Shown: in pieces, positions 11,264-22,324 of the stretch
Layout: each line of letters begins with the position of its first letter
How positions within the stretch are numbered: position 1 is the stretch's first letter
NCBI GenBank assembly: GCA_003260075.1
Contig: QLIY01000513.1
Coordinates: 1-64,000, forward strand
Direction of reading: 5' to 3'
Source: Phallusia mammillata
Lineage: Eukaryota; Chordata; Ascidiacea; Phlebobranchia; Ascidiidae
DNA: 64,000 nucleotides
Position numbers and translations under genes: made by a program
The notes under the pieces: generated by a model
What the model saw: the letters and a program-made list of their open reading frames with translations, nothing else
What the model was told of the DNA's origin: nothing
The model's database searches: none

Positions 11264-14200
11264 ATGGTAAGTAATATTGTTTAATAGTGTGAAACGAGCC
11301 AAATGTTATTGTTAATTTGTGTTTTTGCAACTTAGGAGTTAAAATACCAATTTGATTTGTTATTATGTTGAATGAAAACTATTTCAAACAGAAATTTATC
11401 CCCCCCCCCCCCGTTTAATAGTGTGAAACGAGCCAAATGTTATTGTTAATTTGTGTTTTTTCAGCTTAGGAGTTAAAATACCAATTTGAGTTGTTATTAT
11501 GTTGAATGAAAACTATTTCAAACAGAAATTTATCCTTTCAAAAACTTAAAATAGGCTAAAAAGTTTCAGGTCAATACTTGAAATATTGAAAATGCACAAA
11601 GTAGTGATGCGCCGTATGAAGTTTCGGTTGGCCGAAACATTTTGGTTGAATATGCTGTTTTTCTATGTTTTGGCCCAAACTTTCTTGAAATTTTGGCCGA
11701 AACCTGATTTCATGGAAATAATACCTGAACTGTTATTTTTGGCAAAACAAAACATCATAAATTAACTATTTGTGGTATCTATAAAATAGCCAAGGTTGTC
11801 TGCAAAATATCACAAGTTTAGTAAAGCTTCTGCATTGTCCAGTCTGCAGAGTATGGCAGCTGCACGCGCGATTTAAAAAAAAATGCTTTTGCACGCCAAT
11901 TTTTTGGGGTTGCACGCAGAAATTTAGCACCAAAAGCATTCAATTGTCCTGTCTTGACCTATTTCACATGCTTTTCACCTGCTGAAAAAGGTCTTGCACG
12001 CATGCACGCGGGACATGTCGGTCCTGCACGCTCGAGATCTAGTCGGGAACTGCCATGTTCTGCAGACTGGTGCATTGTGAAAGTGATTTTGGTTTGTCAT
12101 AATTGAGTTCACTTGCCAGAAAATAATAGACTGTGGCTAAATTGTGGCCTTTCTTGCATGATAAACCTAAATTTTCAGCTGAAAAATTATCACAATAACA
12201 TTTTTTCAGTCGGAATTAGGAGTGAACGATCACCACCATCAACATGTTGTCAACTTTATACGATTTTGTCGATTTAAACGGGTGCAACGGTTGAAAGCTG
12301 TGGATCACTGTTTTCAAGACCTCAAAGACAGCAGGTATTTTACCATACTTTATTAGTTGTGTAATTGCTAAAGAAACTAACTAATGACTATTCATAATGT
12401 GAGTCCCTGCCACATATGGCTTGTAGTAACTGTGTAACAACGTTTATTATCAATTCACTAATTAAGTCCCCTACTTTTTTGCGCTCAATAATGTTTCACC
12501 ATTGCACAGCTATTTCCGGCTTGGTGATTGTTTTAGTACAGGGGTGTTACAATCCAACCACCAATCTATTTAGTGTGGCCCTCACCGACCCACTGATTCA
12601 GAGAGAAATGCAATTCTTCTGAGTATTCAGCAAAATTTTCCACTAGTTTTTGTTAAATCTCTTTTGAAGTTAAATCAGCGTTTTCCAACCGGTGGGCAAT
12701 ACAGCAGTTTGCAAGTACACAATAATTCCCTTTGTCCAGTAAACTCTTTTGTTTCCTAGTAAATTATTTTGTTGTGAAAGTCAGTGTTGTGGCAAAACTC
12801 CGTTTGTTTTAGCCCCCCCCCCTTCTTCTGAGTATTCAGCAAAATTTTCCACTAGTTTTTGTTAAATCTCCTTTGAAGTTAAATCAGCATTTTCCAACCG
12901 GTGGGCCATACAGCAGTTTGCAAGTACACAATAATTCCCTTTGTCCAGTAAACTATTTTGTTCCCTAGTAAATTATTTTGTTGTGAAAGTCAGTGTTGTG
13001 GCAAAACTCTGTTAAAAAATAAATGTATTAATGCTTCAGAAGAATTTCAACTTTTTTGTGTACGTCAAAAAAATGTATGGCCCTCGCTTAATGTCCGAAA
13101 TTTGTTATATGGCCCACAGACAAAAAATGTTGCACACCCCTGTTTTAGTGCAATTGTGTTACTATGTTGTCTTTTACCAAGTGAAATGAACTCAAACTCA
13201 AAGTTTATTTAGTGTGCAACAAAACCAATTACTTATAAGCTATTGCTGACAGGCATAATATCAAGTTTGTAGAGCTCTTCTGCCAGCTGTATTTTTATTC
13301 CAACTTTTCGACGTCCTATACAGGTCGCCTCCATTTGTTTATCATGCACTGTACTAGTCGCATTCAGTGTTGTTTACCCTGATGAAGGCGACCTGTATAA
13401 GACGTCAAAATATTGGAATAAAAATACATTTGCCAGAAGAGCTAAATAAACTTAAAATCAATTATATGTGCATTAGTTGATATTTGTGTTTGTTTTTTTA
13501 GATTATATGAAGACACATACACCCAGGATGAGGTCACCGAAATGTTGGACGGACTTCTAAGCATGGTTCGGGGCGAAATGGAAGTTGAACTGCTCAACGG
13601 AAGCCATACAAGTGTGCTGTTACTACGACAACTGATGACGCAAGCTGAAAAATGGCATTTAAAACTAGCAGCTGATATTTCTGAACTCGAAAACAGGTAT
13701 ATACTGAAAGGTATAGGTTTTCTGTGAAAAAAATTGACTGTTAGTGTTAAAGCTTTTAGTTGGGGTGGTTTTTTGATAAATGCTTCTAACCCAATCATCA
13801 CACAGTATACCCTTTCAGTGTTGCTTTTAAACAACTTTATCCAGTCAACTTATAAATGGTTTCATGACAAAATGGTAAAACACAACATGCAAAACCCTCT
13901 ACATTTTGCGACCTGTTTTAATCTTTGATTTGAAAGGGTACGTTAAAGGATGCATGTAAAAAATATGGGATCCCTTGATGCACTATTTCCTCATAAAGAA
14001 CTACAAAATTACGTAAAGTGCAGCAGTAATGTTATGGTACACTAAATGGTGGTAATATACATATACATTTTTGATGCATTGTATTAGAGATGGGCCAAAA
14101 CTGCAAATGTTTGATCGAACACCGAGTATGTCATGTTAATACCCGGGGCTCAGCCAAGCATGTCTGATGCATTGTGCTGTCACAAACATTCCCAAATTCA

Positions 14201-17200
14201 TGCTAGTTTGGTTGCTTTTCAAGGCCCCTTACTTTACCAGCGGTGTATCAAGTTGCACAGGTCCAAAAAGTTTGTGTTTTCACCATCTAATACATTAAAA
14301 AAATCATTTTTGTTCTTGGATACCGTTTTGAACACTAGTTTCGTATGTTAGCAGGGCATGAGTATGCAAATGTATTGCTTGGGTTAGTTTGTGCAACTGC
14401 TCGGCCGAGCACAGAGCAACAAAAACTGCGATGCTTGGTACAGAGTACTCAGGTTCTGGTTCGGCTTAGCCCATCCATCTGTCATATGTTGAAAGTAAAT
14501 ATTTCATGCGTTAAACACAACCTTAAGGATGGTTTAAAATACAAAATCATTTATTCAGTTATTTTGCATTTTACACACTTTTAAAAACTGGTCCCAGCTA
14601 GATTAAACAATCCAGGTTTCAAATTACAGAACTAAGTAACACTTTTATGCAACTATTAATTTGAAGAAACTGGCTACAGAGACGCCAAAAATTGTCAACA
14701 TTGTATTTGTAGAGAGCTGCTTGATCAAATTGCAGACTTTGAGGAGCGTGAATTAAGTCTCGGCGGTGCCTCTGACCCGTTATCATGGAAACAAAAACTT
14801 GAACCACTCAACGAGCAAGGAGGCGTCGCATTACTGCAAATGGAAATTGAACGCTTGCAAAAAGAAAATGGAGAGCTACGAGAAAGAAGTCAGTCTATAG
14901 AAAAACATGTCACCAAATGCTTGGAAGATAATCAAATTTTGCAACAGCAGATAAAAAGCTTAGGAGCAAAACCTGCTGTTGTTACGGTAAGTACAAAACT
15001 CCTATTTCATAAAAAAAAATCGATTTTTGATGCACTTTTTTTTCCATTTTTTGTTACCATAATAGCAATACCATTATAGCTTATTTGTGTAGTCCAGGAG
15101 TCAGAACACCTGGCATGCGACATGATATGTCATGGCATGCCGACAGATTTGCATGGTTATATTTTAGTGCCTGCTAACATAATTTAAACTCATATATTGT
15201 TCTATTTTGGTTTGTTGTAATGCAGATGTCCTAAAATGAAGGGGACACATATTGTTTTGTCCGTAATTTTTAATTTTTTTCTGTCTAACGCTGGTTTGTG
15301 TCCTGCATTTGATACAGAAAGAGTGCTTCAAATTTAATCAAATTTACACAGAAGTTAGTATTTAATCCAAATCTAATCCTCCTGAAGTTTGACCTCAAAT
15401 GACCCAGCGGTTCACCCACAGGCCCCCAAAACGTATTTTTTCAAAAAAACAGCTGTACTGAGTAAAGTAAATGGTCTATGTGTTTCATGCTTTATTTCTT
15501 TGTGCTATGTAAGGTATTCTGAAGAATTTTATAACTTTTGATAGTATTTACCCATTTTTCACCCCTAAACCCTGAAGTATTCGTTTTTAGCTTTTCCAGT
15601 TGTTTGGGTCAGAAATACAAAATTTTAAACAAACTGGCCCTAAGTGGTTGCCAAGCGCATCATGTTCACAAGATTTCAGGTTCTAATTCCTACTTGGCCA
15701 TTTGTTTTTTCCTGAGCAAGAAACTCAAACAACATTTTGAACTGAATTGATAGCAACCCAATCTAAAAAATTTAAATAAAAAATGATGAAATAAAACAAG
15801 CAGATCAACAACAAAATTATTGCCCCCCCCCCCTTTTTTCCTGAGCAAGAAACTCAAACAACATTTTGAACTGAATTGATAACAACCCAATCTAAAAAAT
15901 TTAAATAAAAAATGATGAAATAAAACAGGTACATCAACAACAAACTCATTGCCACTATTATGCATTCAGGCATTGCCCACCCAGATAGGGCAAAATTATA
16001 ACAAACAAACAATTTGACCGCCTTATAAACAATTTATGAGGTAACAATGTAGTAACACATGGACTGCAAAGCCTTGTACTTTATGCCACATTTTTCATTG
16101 ACCCCCCCCCCTTGACCGCCTTATAAACAATTTATGAGGTAACAATGTAGTAACACATGCCTTGTACTTTATGCCACATTTTTCATTGGCAAAAAAAAAA
16201 CCTTTATCATATTTTTGAGTTTCAGATTCAAAACCCAATGATATGACTAAAATTGATGATTTTAAAACGCTTTGAAAACTGATATTTAAAAAAGGCATTA
16301 TTGACAACTGGCATTGGACTTATTCTTTACTGGACTGTAAGTCTTTTGTTGAAACATGGCTGAAATGCTTCACTGAGCGTGAAAAACAATACTATTTTGG
16401 CTGTTCTCCATTGTGCCAGTCCTAAGTTCTGTTTTAGTCCAATTTTCTTTTCTTTGTATACTGTATGGTTGATCAAGAAAATATCTACTTTTAGATGATT
16501 TCAACATTTTCTTTATCACTTCAACATTACACATAGATATACATTTGTTTCTATCTTTACAAGTCAAAAAGGCTGAAAACCGAGGGTGCTAAAATTTCAA
16601 ACAATGTTGGTTGTATGTTGTGACATTCTAAGCAGTTTGCAGACCGAGCATCAAAAACAGCAGTGCTCGGGTCGGCCATCCTTATTATTGATCATATAAC
16701 AGGGAGGGGCACAATTCGTACATCATGACTGAACTAGAACAAATTATAAATAGTTATGCTAATTTGATAGAACTGTTGTCAATTACATTTACATTAAACC
16801 AGAGAGCCTTTGCATACTAATAGGGTTGAGAATACGTATATGCAAATAAATTATTAAACCTTTTTAACCGATATGAGCAATGCACGCATATAGGTATTCT
16901 GTTTTTTTAAGGAGTTTTCAAATTTCTCCAGTGGTTTCCCAAAATGCACTAAGGGCTCTTTTTGGTATTTAAATGAAACACTTGGGTCTTTAAAACTACT
17001 TAGCAGTCACCCAAACCAAACCTTAAAAAAAAGTCTCTTAAAACTACTTAGCGGTCACCCAAACCAAACCTTAAAAAAAAACCTTCTTAAAACTACTTAG
17101 CGGTCACCCAAACCAAACCTTAAAAAACCCTGGATTCATACAAACAAACAAAGTTATTTGTGAAATAACTATACTTTTTTTACTCAGAGGAATTTAAAAA

Positions 17201-18044
17201 ATACTTTAAAACAGTAAAATAGTAATTTAAAAACATTTTCTTGTACTTTTGTACTACAAATAATTTGGATTTTGTTTTCAAATCTGCAAAATATTTTTTT
17301 TTTTCTTGACTGTCAGTTTTGCACTGCAAATAATTTAAAATCCCCCCCCCCTTTGGATTTTGTTTTCAAATCTGCAAAATATTTTTTTTTTTCTTGACTT
17401 TAAAATCAATTTAGTTTAAAATCAAACTTGGTTAAACCATTGCATCCTAATTTATGTTTTAAAAATTGAGTTATCATTTAGGACAAAGCGTCTACAAACG
17501 AACTGGAAGGTCAACTTTCGCAACTAAGAGAAGAATTTGATTCTAATCTACAAGTCAAATCAACGGAGAACGAAAATCTTTTGAGCAGTTTAACTTCAAC
17601 GAAACACGAACTGCTTAAAGTTCAGGTGACATTCTTATTTTGACTTCTGCAACTAAAAACACCAGTGTTGGAAAAATATCACAAAAAACTATTATTATAG
17701 CTCTAAGACAAAAGTGATTTTTCTTAAATGTTTTGTGAATAGCACAATTGGCGGATAATGGCTGAATAGCTGCAGCTACATCGTATTATAGGGCGTTTTG
17801 TGATTGGGGCTCACAAGAAAGTGAGGTTGGCACATTACATGACTAAGGTTTGGTTAGTGGTACGGATGGACAAATCCCCCCCCCCTTGTGAATAGCACAA
17901 TTGGCGGATAATGGCTGAATAGCTGCAGCTACACCGTATTATAGGGCGTTTTGTGATTGAGGCTCACAAGAAAGTGAGGTTGGTACATCACATGACTAAG
18001 GTTTGATTAGTGGTACGGATGGACATTAGGGATGGGCCAAGCCG

Positions 18045-18107
<63 letters not shown>

Positions 18108-19573
18108 ACCCTTTCGAACACTAGTTTCGTATGTTAGCAGGGCATGAATATGCAACTTTATTTCTCTGGTCAGTTTGTGCGACTGCTCGGCCAAACATAA
18201 AAAAACAGCCATGTTGGGTTCTGGCTCGATTAGGCCCATCTCTAGTTAGTGGGACCAGTTAAGGAGGCCTTAAACTAACCATTAACAATTTTAGGTAGGT
18301 TAATTCACAAACTTTGTGCATGCAACTATAGCATAAATTTAAGTTGAGTTGATTTTGCTTGATGAAAGAACACATACCGACACAACAGTATTAAACAATA
18401 ACCAAGCCAGAAGTAGTTGTGCAACATTAAAACATTGCAGAGCGCAAAACTGTAGATAGCACAATTCGCTGCAGCTACACCATATTATAAAGCGTTGTGT
18501 GACTGGGGCTCACAAGAAAGTGAGGTTGGAGCATTGTGGGTAAACACGACTTGGGGACCCCCCCCCCGAAGTAGTTGTGCAACATTAAAACATTGCAGAG
18601 CGCAAAACTGTAGATGGCACAATTCGCTGCAGCTACACCATTTTATAAAGCGTTGTGTGACTGGGGCTCACAAGAAAGTGAGGTTGGGGCATTGTGGGTA
18701 AACACGACTTGGGGACCGGAAGAAATTAAAAACGGAACTAGTTTACCTGATAATGCACAATACTCACTAAAAATAATATTTTGCCTTGTTTGTCACAGGA
18801 ACAACTTGATCTCGCAGAAAAAGAGCTGGATAAGAAATTTCGAGAAACTGCTGCCTACAAAAATCTTAGAGACATGTTGGCTAAGAAAAATGAGCAACTG
18901 AAAGAATTAAGGAAACGAATTGGAAAGTAATTGATTTTTTTCATTTTACGGGGCGTTTTAAAACATTTTTGAACCTATCTTCAAGGCATTTTTTGTCATA
19001 AAACAAGTAACTCTTATGTTTGGGTAATAATCTGTAAAAATTTTGGTATAAATCTGTAAAAAAAGTTTTTTTGGCTGTGCAACAGACACAACAAAATGTA
19101 CCCATTTATTTTGTAATGAAAAACTGCTTATTTTTTCACTTATAAATGTAGGTATAGGCAGTGGTGGGATTCAGTCAGTTCGCACCGGTTCAATAGAACC
19201 GTCTCACGAAATTTTATGAAATCAGCAAACCGGTTAGCATTACTGGTTAATGTCAATGGACTTTTTGTAACAGAACTGACTGAAAAATATGACTTTTGTG
19301 ATAGAACCAACTGACCCAAAAATTGAATCCCACCACTGGGTATAGAGGTTTTTTCCTATTTAAGTAATTTAAATCGATTTTTTAAAGCCTGTTACTCCCA
19401 ACAAAATTGAGTGCCGTTAGATGGCTACATTAACTAATATGCCTATCTCTTGTCACCAGCTGTACTGATGAGACCTTATAGGTTAAAATAGTGTGCACTG
19501 TCTGCAGCTTATATACAATGCTTTTCAAAATCTAAATCCCTTATGTTTTTTCAGGTATGAAACTACTGACTGA
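11264..19573 (+). CDS. LZTFL1: LZTFL1, leucine zipper transcription factor-like 1 (seven exons)
   Basis: Coding exons: 11,264-11,266 (ATG alone), 12,210-12,334, 13,502-13,696, 14,713-14,986, 17,482-17,625, 18,799-18,926 and 19,555-19,573. They total 888 nt, or 295 residues, against 299 in human. All junctions are GT-AG and in phase. The product begins MSELGVNDHH and carries the family's conserved CFQDLKDSR, LLLRQLMTQAEKWHLKL and DISELENRELL blocks. A long coiled coil follows (about residues 155-290), ending KELRKRIGKYETTD. Known family role: LZTFL1 is a cytoplasmic coiled-coil protein that binds the BBSome and restrains its entry into cilia (human disease gene BBS17). Introns hold MITEs, several gap tracts and a hammerhead-like repeat at 19,458-19,509. 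The last exon recurs at 19,860-19,878 beyond a gap tract. Identification is firm; only the one-codon first exon is less certain. Confidence 0.96.
13262..13440. mobile_element. foldback repeat with hammerhead-like CTGATGA core
   Basis: Two arms of about 50 bp (one containing CGACGTCCTATACAGGTCGCC, the other its near reverse complement GGCGACCTGTATAAGACGTC) flank a short spacer. The right arm reads CCTGATGAAGGCGACCTG, then GTCAAAAT, resembling hammerhead core boxes with the second box decayed. A second copy lies at 61,225-61,505, where the same place reads GTCGAAACGTC. It lies in LZTFL1 intron 2, just before exon 3. Confidence 0.6.
14084..14480. repeat. GATGGGCCAA dispersed element (copy)
   Basis: The stretch starting TTAGAGATGGGCCAAAACTGC and carrying 'AACACTAGTTTCGTATGTTAGCAGGGCATGA' recurs around the long gap tract at 18,045-18,107 and in part near 63,420-63,740. 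It is an interspersed element in LZTFL1 introns, with no coding content. Confidence 0.55.
16990..17127. repeat. short tandem repeat, three ~50-bp units
   Basis: Three consecutive copies of 'TTAAAACTACTTAGCGGTCACCCAAACCAAACC' separated by A-rich runs of varying length, in LZTFL1 intron 4. Confidence 0.8.
17740..18020. repeat. dispersed repeat with TGGGGCTCACAAGAAAGTGAGG
   Basis: A block containing GCAGCTACAC-GTATTATA and 'GGGGCTCACAAGAAAGTGAGGTTGG' appears here on both sides of a short gap tract. It recurs at 18,440-18,710, inverted at about 51,590-51,720 and 30,380-30,520, and at 60,020-60,210. It is often joined to a 'GAGTTTATTTCGC-GGTGAA' end. I regard it as a non-autonomous interspersed element. 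Confidence 0.6.
18045..18107. other. long poly-C gap tract (63)
   Basis: Sits inside a GATGGGCCAA element whose interior is missing compared with the copy at 14,084; so unread sequence, not an insertion. LZTFL1 intron 5. Confidence 0.7.
19159..19338. mobile_element. 180-bp MITE (CAGTGGTGGGA family)
   Basis: Ends CAGTGGTGGGATTCAGTC and TCCCACCACTG. Flanks GGTATAGG / GGTATAGA are a near-exact 8-bp duplication. It is the same family as 8,339-8,518, in LZTFL1 intron 6. Confidence 0.93.
19458..19509 (+). ncRNA. hammerhead ribozyme-like motif, LZTFL1 intron 6
   Basis: Stem I strands AGCTGTA and TGCAGCT pair with one wobble. The core CTGATGA is at 19,465-19,471. Stem II is GACCTTATAGGTT. The second core box reads AAAA in place of GAAA. 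Stem III is a short hairpin around GTGTGCAC, and the cleavage-site triplet is GTC. The architecture matches a type I hammerhead. The G-to-A change in the second core box should weaken or abolish activity. A second, left-truncated copy at 19,766-19,812 lies beyond a gap tract. Confidence 0.6.
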
Positions 19574-19859
19574 TCTTCAGCAAGGGGTTGCCATCGGTCC
19601 AAACTCAAGTCTATATAAAACACAAGTTGTCCAACCCATTGTTACACAATAGAGCCATTTGTCCAAAATAATACCACAGGTATAAGGAAAAACACATAGT
19701 TGTCTGATTTTTACAAACTTGCAGGCTTTAATGGGAATTTGATTCGCTAAGTTTACCCCCCCCCCACTGATGAGACCTTATAGGTTAAAACAGTGTGCAC
19801 TGTCTGCAGCTTATATACAATGCTTTTCAAAATCTAAATGCTTTGCAACTTTTTTTCAG

Positions 19860-19878
19860 GTATGAAACCACCGACTGA
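19860..19878 (+). pseudogene. second copy of the LZTFL1 last exon
   Basis: The acceptor, exon and stop of the final LZTFL1 exon (19,555-19,573) recur after a 10-base poly-C tract with two differences, both synonymous (ACT to ACC twice). About 110 bp of preceding intron recurs too. Most likely an unmerged allele at a contig join rather than a real second exon. Confidence 0.75.
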
Positions 19879-21035
19879 TCTTTAGCGAGGGGTTGCCATC
19901 GGTCCAAACAAAAGTGTATATAAAACACAAGTTGTCCAAACCCATTGTTTCATAAAAGAGCCATTTTGTGTCCAAAATAATACAGCGCGTGTAAGAAAAA
20001 CACATAATTGTCTGATTTTTACACAATAGCAGACATTATTGCAAATTTGGCCCAATTTAAATAAAGCTTTTGGGTTAAACATGGGAAAATTAGAGATTTA
20101 GCTTGCAATATTAGGCTGAAATGTTCGAATCAGAATTTTTTGTTCAATTTGGCAAATGAAATTCAGGTTTAAGCTCTCCAGTTTGTAAAAATCAAACAAT
20201 ATGTGTGTTTTTCCCTATACCTGCTGTATTATTTTGGACACAAAATGGCGCCCATGTAGCTCTCTTGCGTAACAATGGGTTTGACAACTTGTGTTTTACA
20301 TAGACTTTAGTCCAAACCTAGCTTGTTGTATCATTTACTTGCACATGTTATTTTTTGTTTCCCCCCCCCCAATGAAATTCAGGTTTAAGCTCTCCAGTTT
20401 GTAAAAATCAAACAATATATGTTTTTCCCTGTAAAAGCTCTATTATTTTGGACACAAAATGGCGTCCATGAGGCTGTATCGCAAAAAATGGGTTCGATAT
20501 TTTGTGTTTTATATAAACTTTATTCCAAACTAGTTTGTTGTATCGTTCACTTGCACATGTTCTTTTTTGTTCCGTAGCAAATTTGTAGATATATATACCA
20601 CCTGCAGTATTGTGGTGCTACTGCGCAACAAAAACAAATAAATTTTATTTGCCATGTTTTCAACACAATTTTTCAAAACAAAACGCTTCATAGAAATGTA
20701 GATAATAGGCCCCCCCCCCCCATTAGATTACAAACTAAGTTGGAAAATAAATTAGCCTGACTAGCCAGTACAGACTACATCGGAAATGTAAAATAATGAT
20801 AACAGGATAGATTTGAAAAATATGTTTGTGTGTAGTGACTAAACATTGAATAAATAGCTTTTTCAGATTGAAAATCATAAAACTTAATCACTTTTCTAAT
20901 AAATAGTTGCATTATGTCCAAATTTTGGCAATTTGACATGATTTAGAGTGAATATAATTGTTCCATTTTTCTAGGAGACACATGTAGATTGTTTAAGAAA
21001 ATTTTGGGCTAAATTTTATTTTTATAATCTGTTAA

Positions 21036-21415
21036 GGCAGTGGTTCCCAACCGGGGAGGATTTTGAAACTTGAGGGGAGGAATTTACTTTAAATTTTACA
21101 TGTGTTTTCTGGTTTGTAAATAGACACTTCAGCTCTGGGAATGTAACCTGTGAAGTTGATAAAACACCCAATTTTATATGTTATGGTTTAGCATTTACTA
21201 TGTAGTATATTAGGGAGGAATTTACTTTCATTTTTTTATATGTGGTATATAAATAGACACTTTAGCTCTAGGAATATAACCTGTGGAGTTGATAAAATAC
21301 CCAATTTTATATGTTATGGTTTAGCATCTACTATGTAGTATTATGGAGAGAAATGAAAATGTTTTGAATTGTTAATGGAGGAATTCATTAAAAAAGGTTA
21401 GGAACCACTGTGTCA
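21036..21415. mobile_element. hAT-type MITE (CAGTGGTTCCCAACC)
   Basis: Left end CAGTGGTTCCCAACCGGGGAGG and right end GGTTAGGAACCACTG. An internal block of roughly 100 bp ending in TTATGGTTTAGCAT is present twice. No coding content. Confidence 0.8.
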
Positions 21416-22062
21416 AGGTTTTTTTAATGAAAGAAAAAAGGTTTAAAGCCGGTGTACAAATGTGTCAAACTTTGCCAAAACAACAATCAATAAAATTGCT
21501 TTTCATTTTGCTGAGACATGGACTTGAAAAATCTAATTTGCTGTGGGAATTCGAACCCATGACAAGAGCCATTTTATGACTTTACTATGTAGGCCAATAA
21601 AAAAGAAATGATTTTAAATCTGAACTTTTTGGTTTGCAAGCGTACACTATGTTACTCAAAGTCTAGATAAAACACAAGTTGTTCAACCCATTGTTATGCG
21701 ATAGAGCCTCATTTATGCCATTTTGTGTCAACAATAATACAGTGGGTATGGGAAAAACACAAAAATTGTCAAATTTTTACAAACTCAAGAGCTTGAATAT
21801 GAAATCAATTGTCCTAATTGGAAGAAACTTTTGAGTTCCAACAATTTAGTTGATCAAATTTGCAGTAAAGCTCTTCAGTTTGCAAAATCAGACAATTTAT
21901 GTGTTTTACTCGGTATTATTTTGGACAGAAAATGACGTCCATGAGGCTCTATATTGTAACAATGGGTTGGACAACTTGTGTTTTATACAGACTTGTTACT
22001 GCCAGCAACGTTAGAAATTTAGACTGGACCACCTTATGAAATAAAGAACCATTACTTTCTGT

Positions 22063-22240
22063 CAGTGGTGGGATTCAGTCGGTTCGCGCCGATTTTATAG
22101 AACCGTCTGACAAAATTTTGTGAGATCAGTGGTCGGTTAGCATTACTGGTTTCTGTCAATGGACTTTTTATCATAGAACCGGCTGAAAAATATGACTTTT
22201 GTGATAGAACCAGCCGACAAAAAATTTGAATCCCACCACC
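22063..22240. mobile_element. 180-bp MITE (CAGTGGTGGGA family)
   Basis: Left end CAGTGGTGGGATTCAGTCGG, right end GAATCCCACCACC. It has the same interior GAACCG / CCGGTT pattern as 8,339-8,518 and lies just 3' of the CMC1 stop codon on the minus strand. Confidence 0.88.
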
Positions 22241-22324
22241 TTTTTCTGGCAAAAAATAGTTAACAAACAAATTGACACAAAATAAAAAGTTCAGTTTCAA
22301 GAAAAGAATTAAAAAATGGGTTGT

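Larger units (their letters stand above)
20100..22324. other. convergent intergenic region, LZTFL1 to CMC1
   Basis: Contains a repeated block (20,154-20,360 and 20,371-20,570), a sequence around 'AACAATGGGTT-GACAACTTGTGTTTTA' that recurs in both orientations (about 19,600, 19,930, 20,270, 21,670, 21,960), a hAT-like element at about 21,036-21,415 and a MITE at 22,063. I see no gene. Confidence 0.55.
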
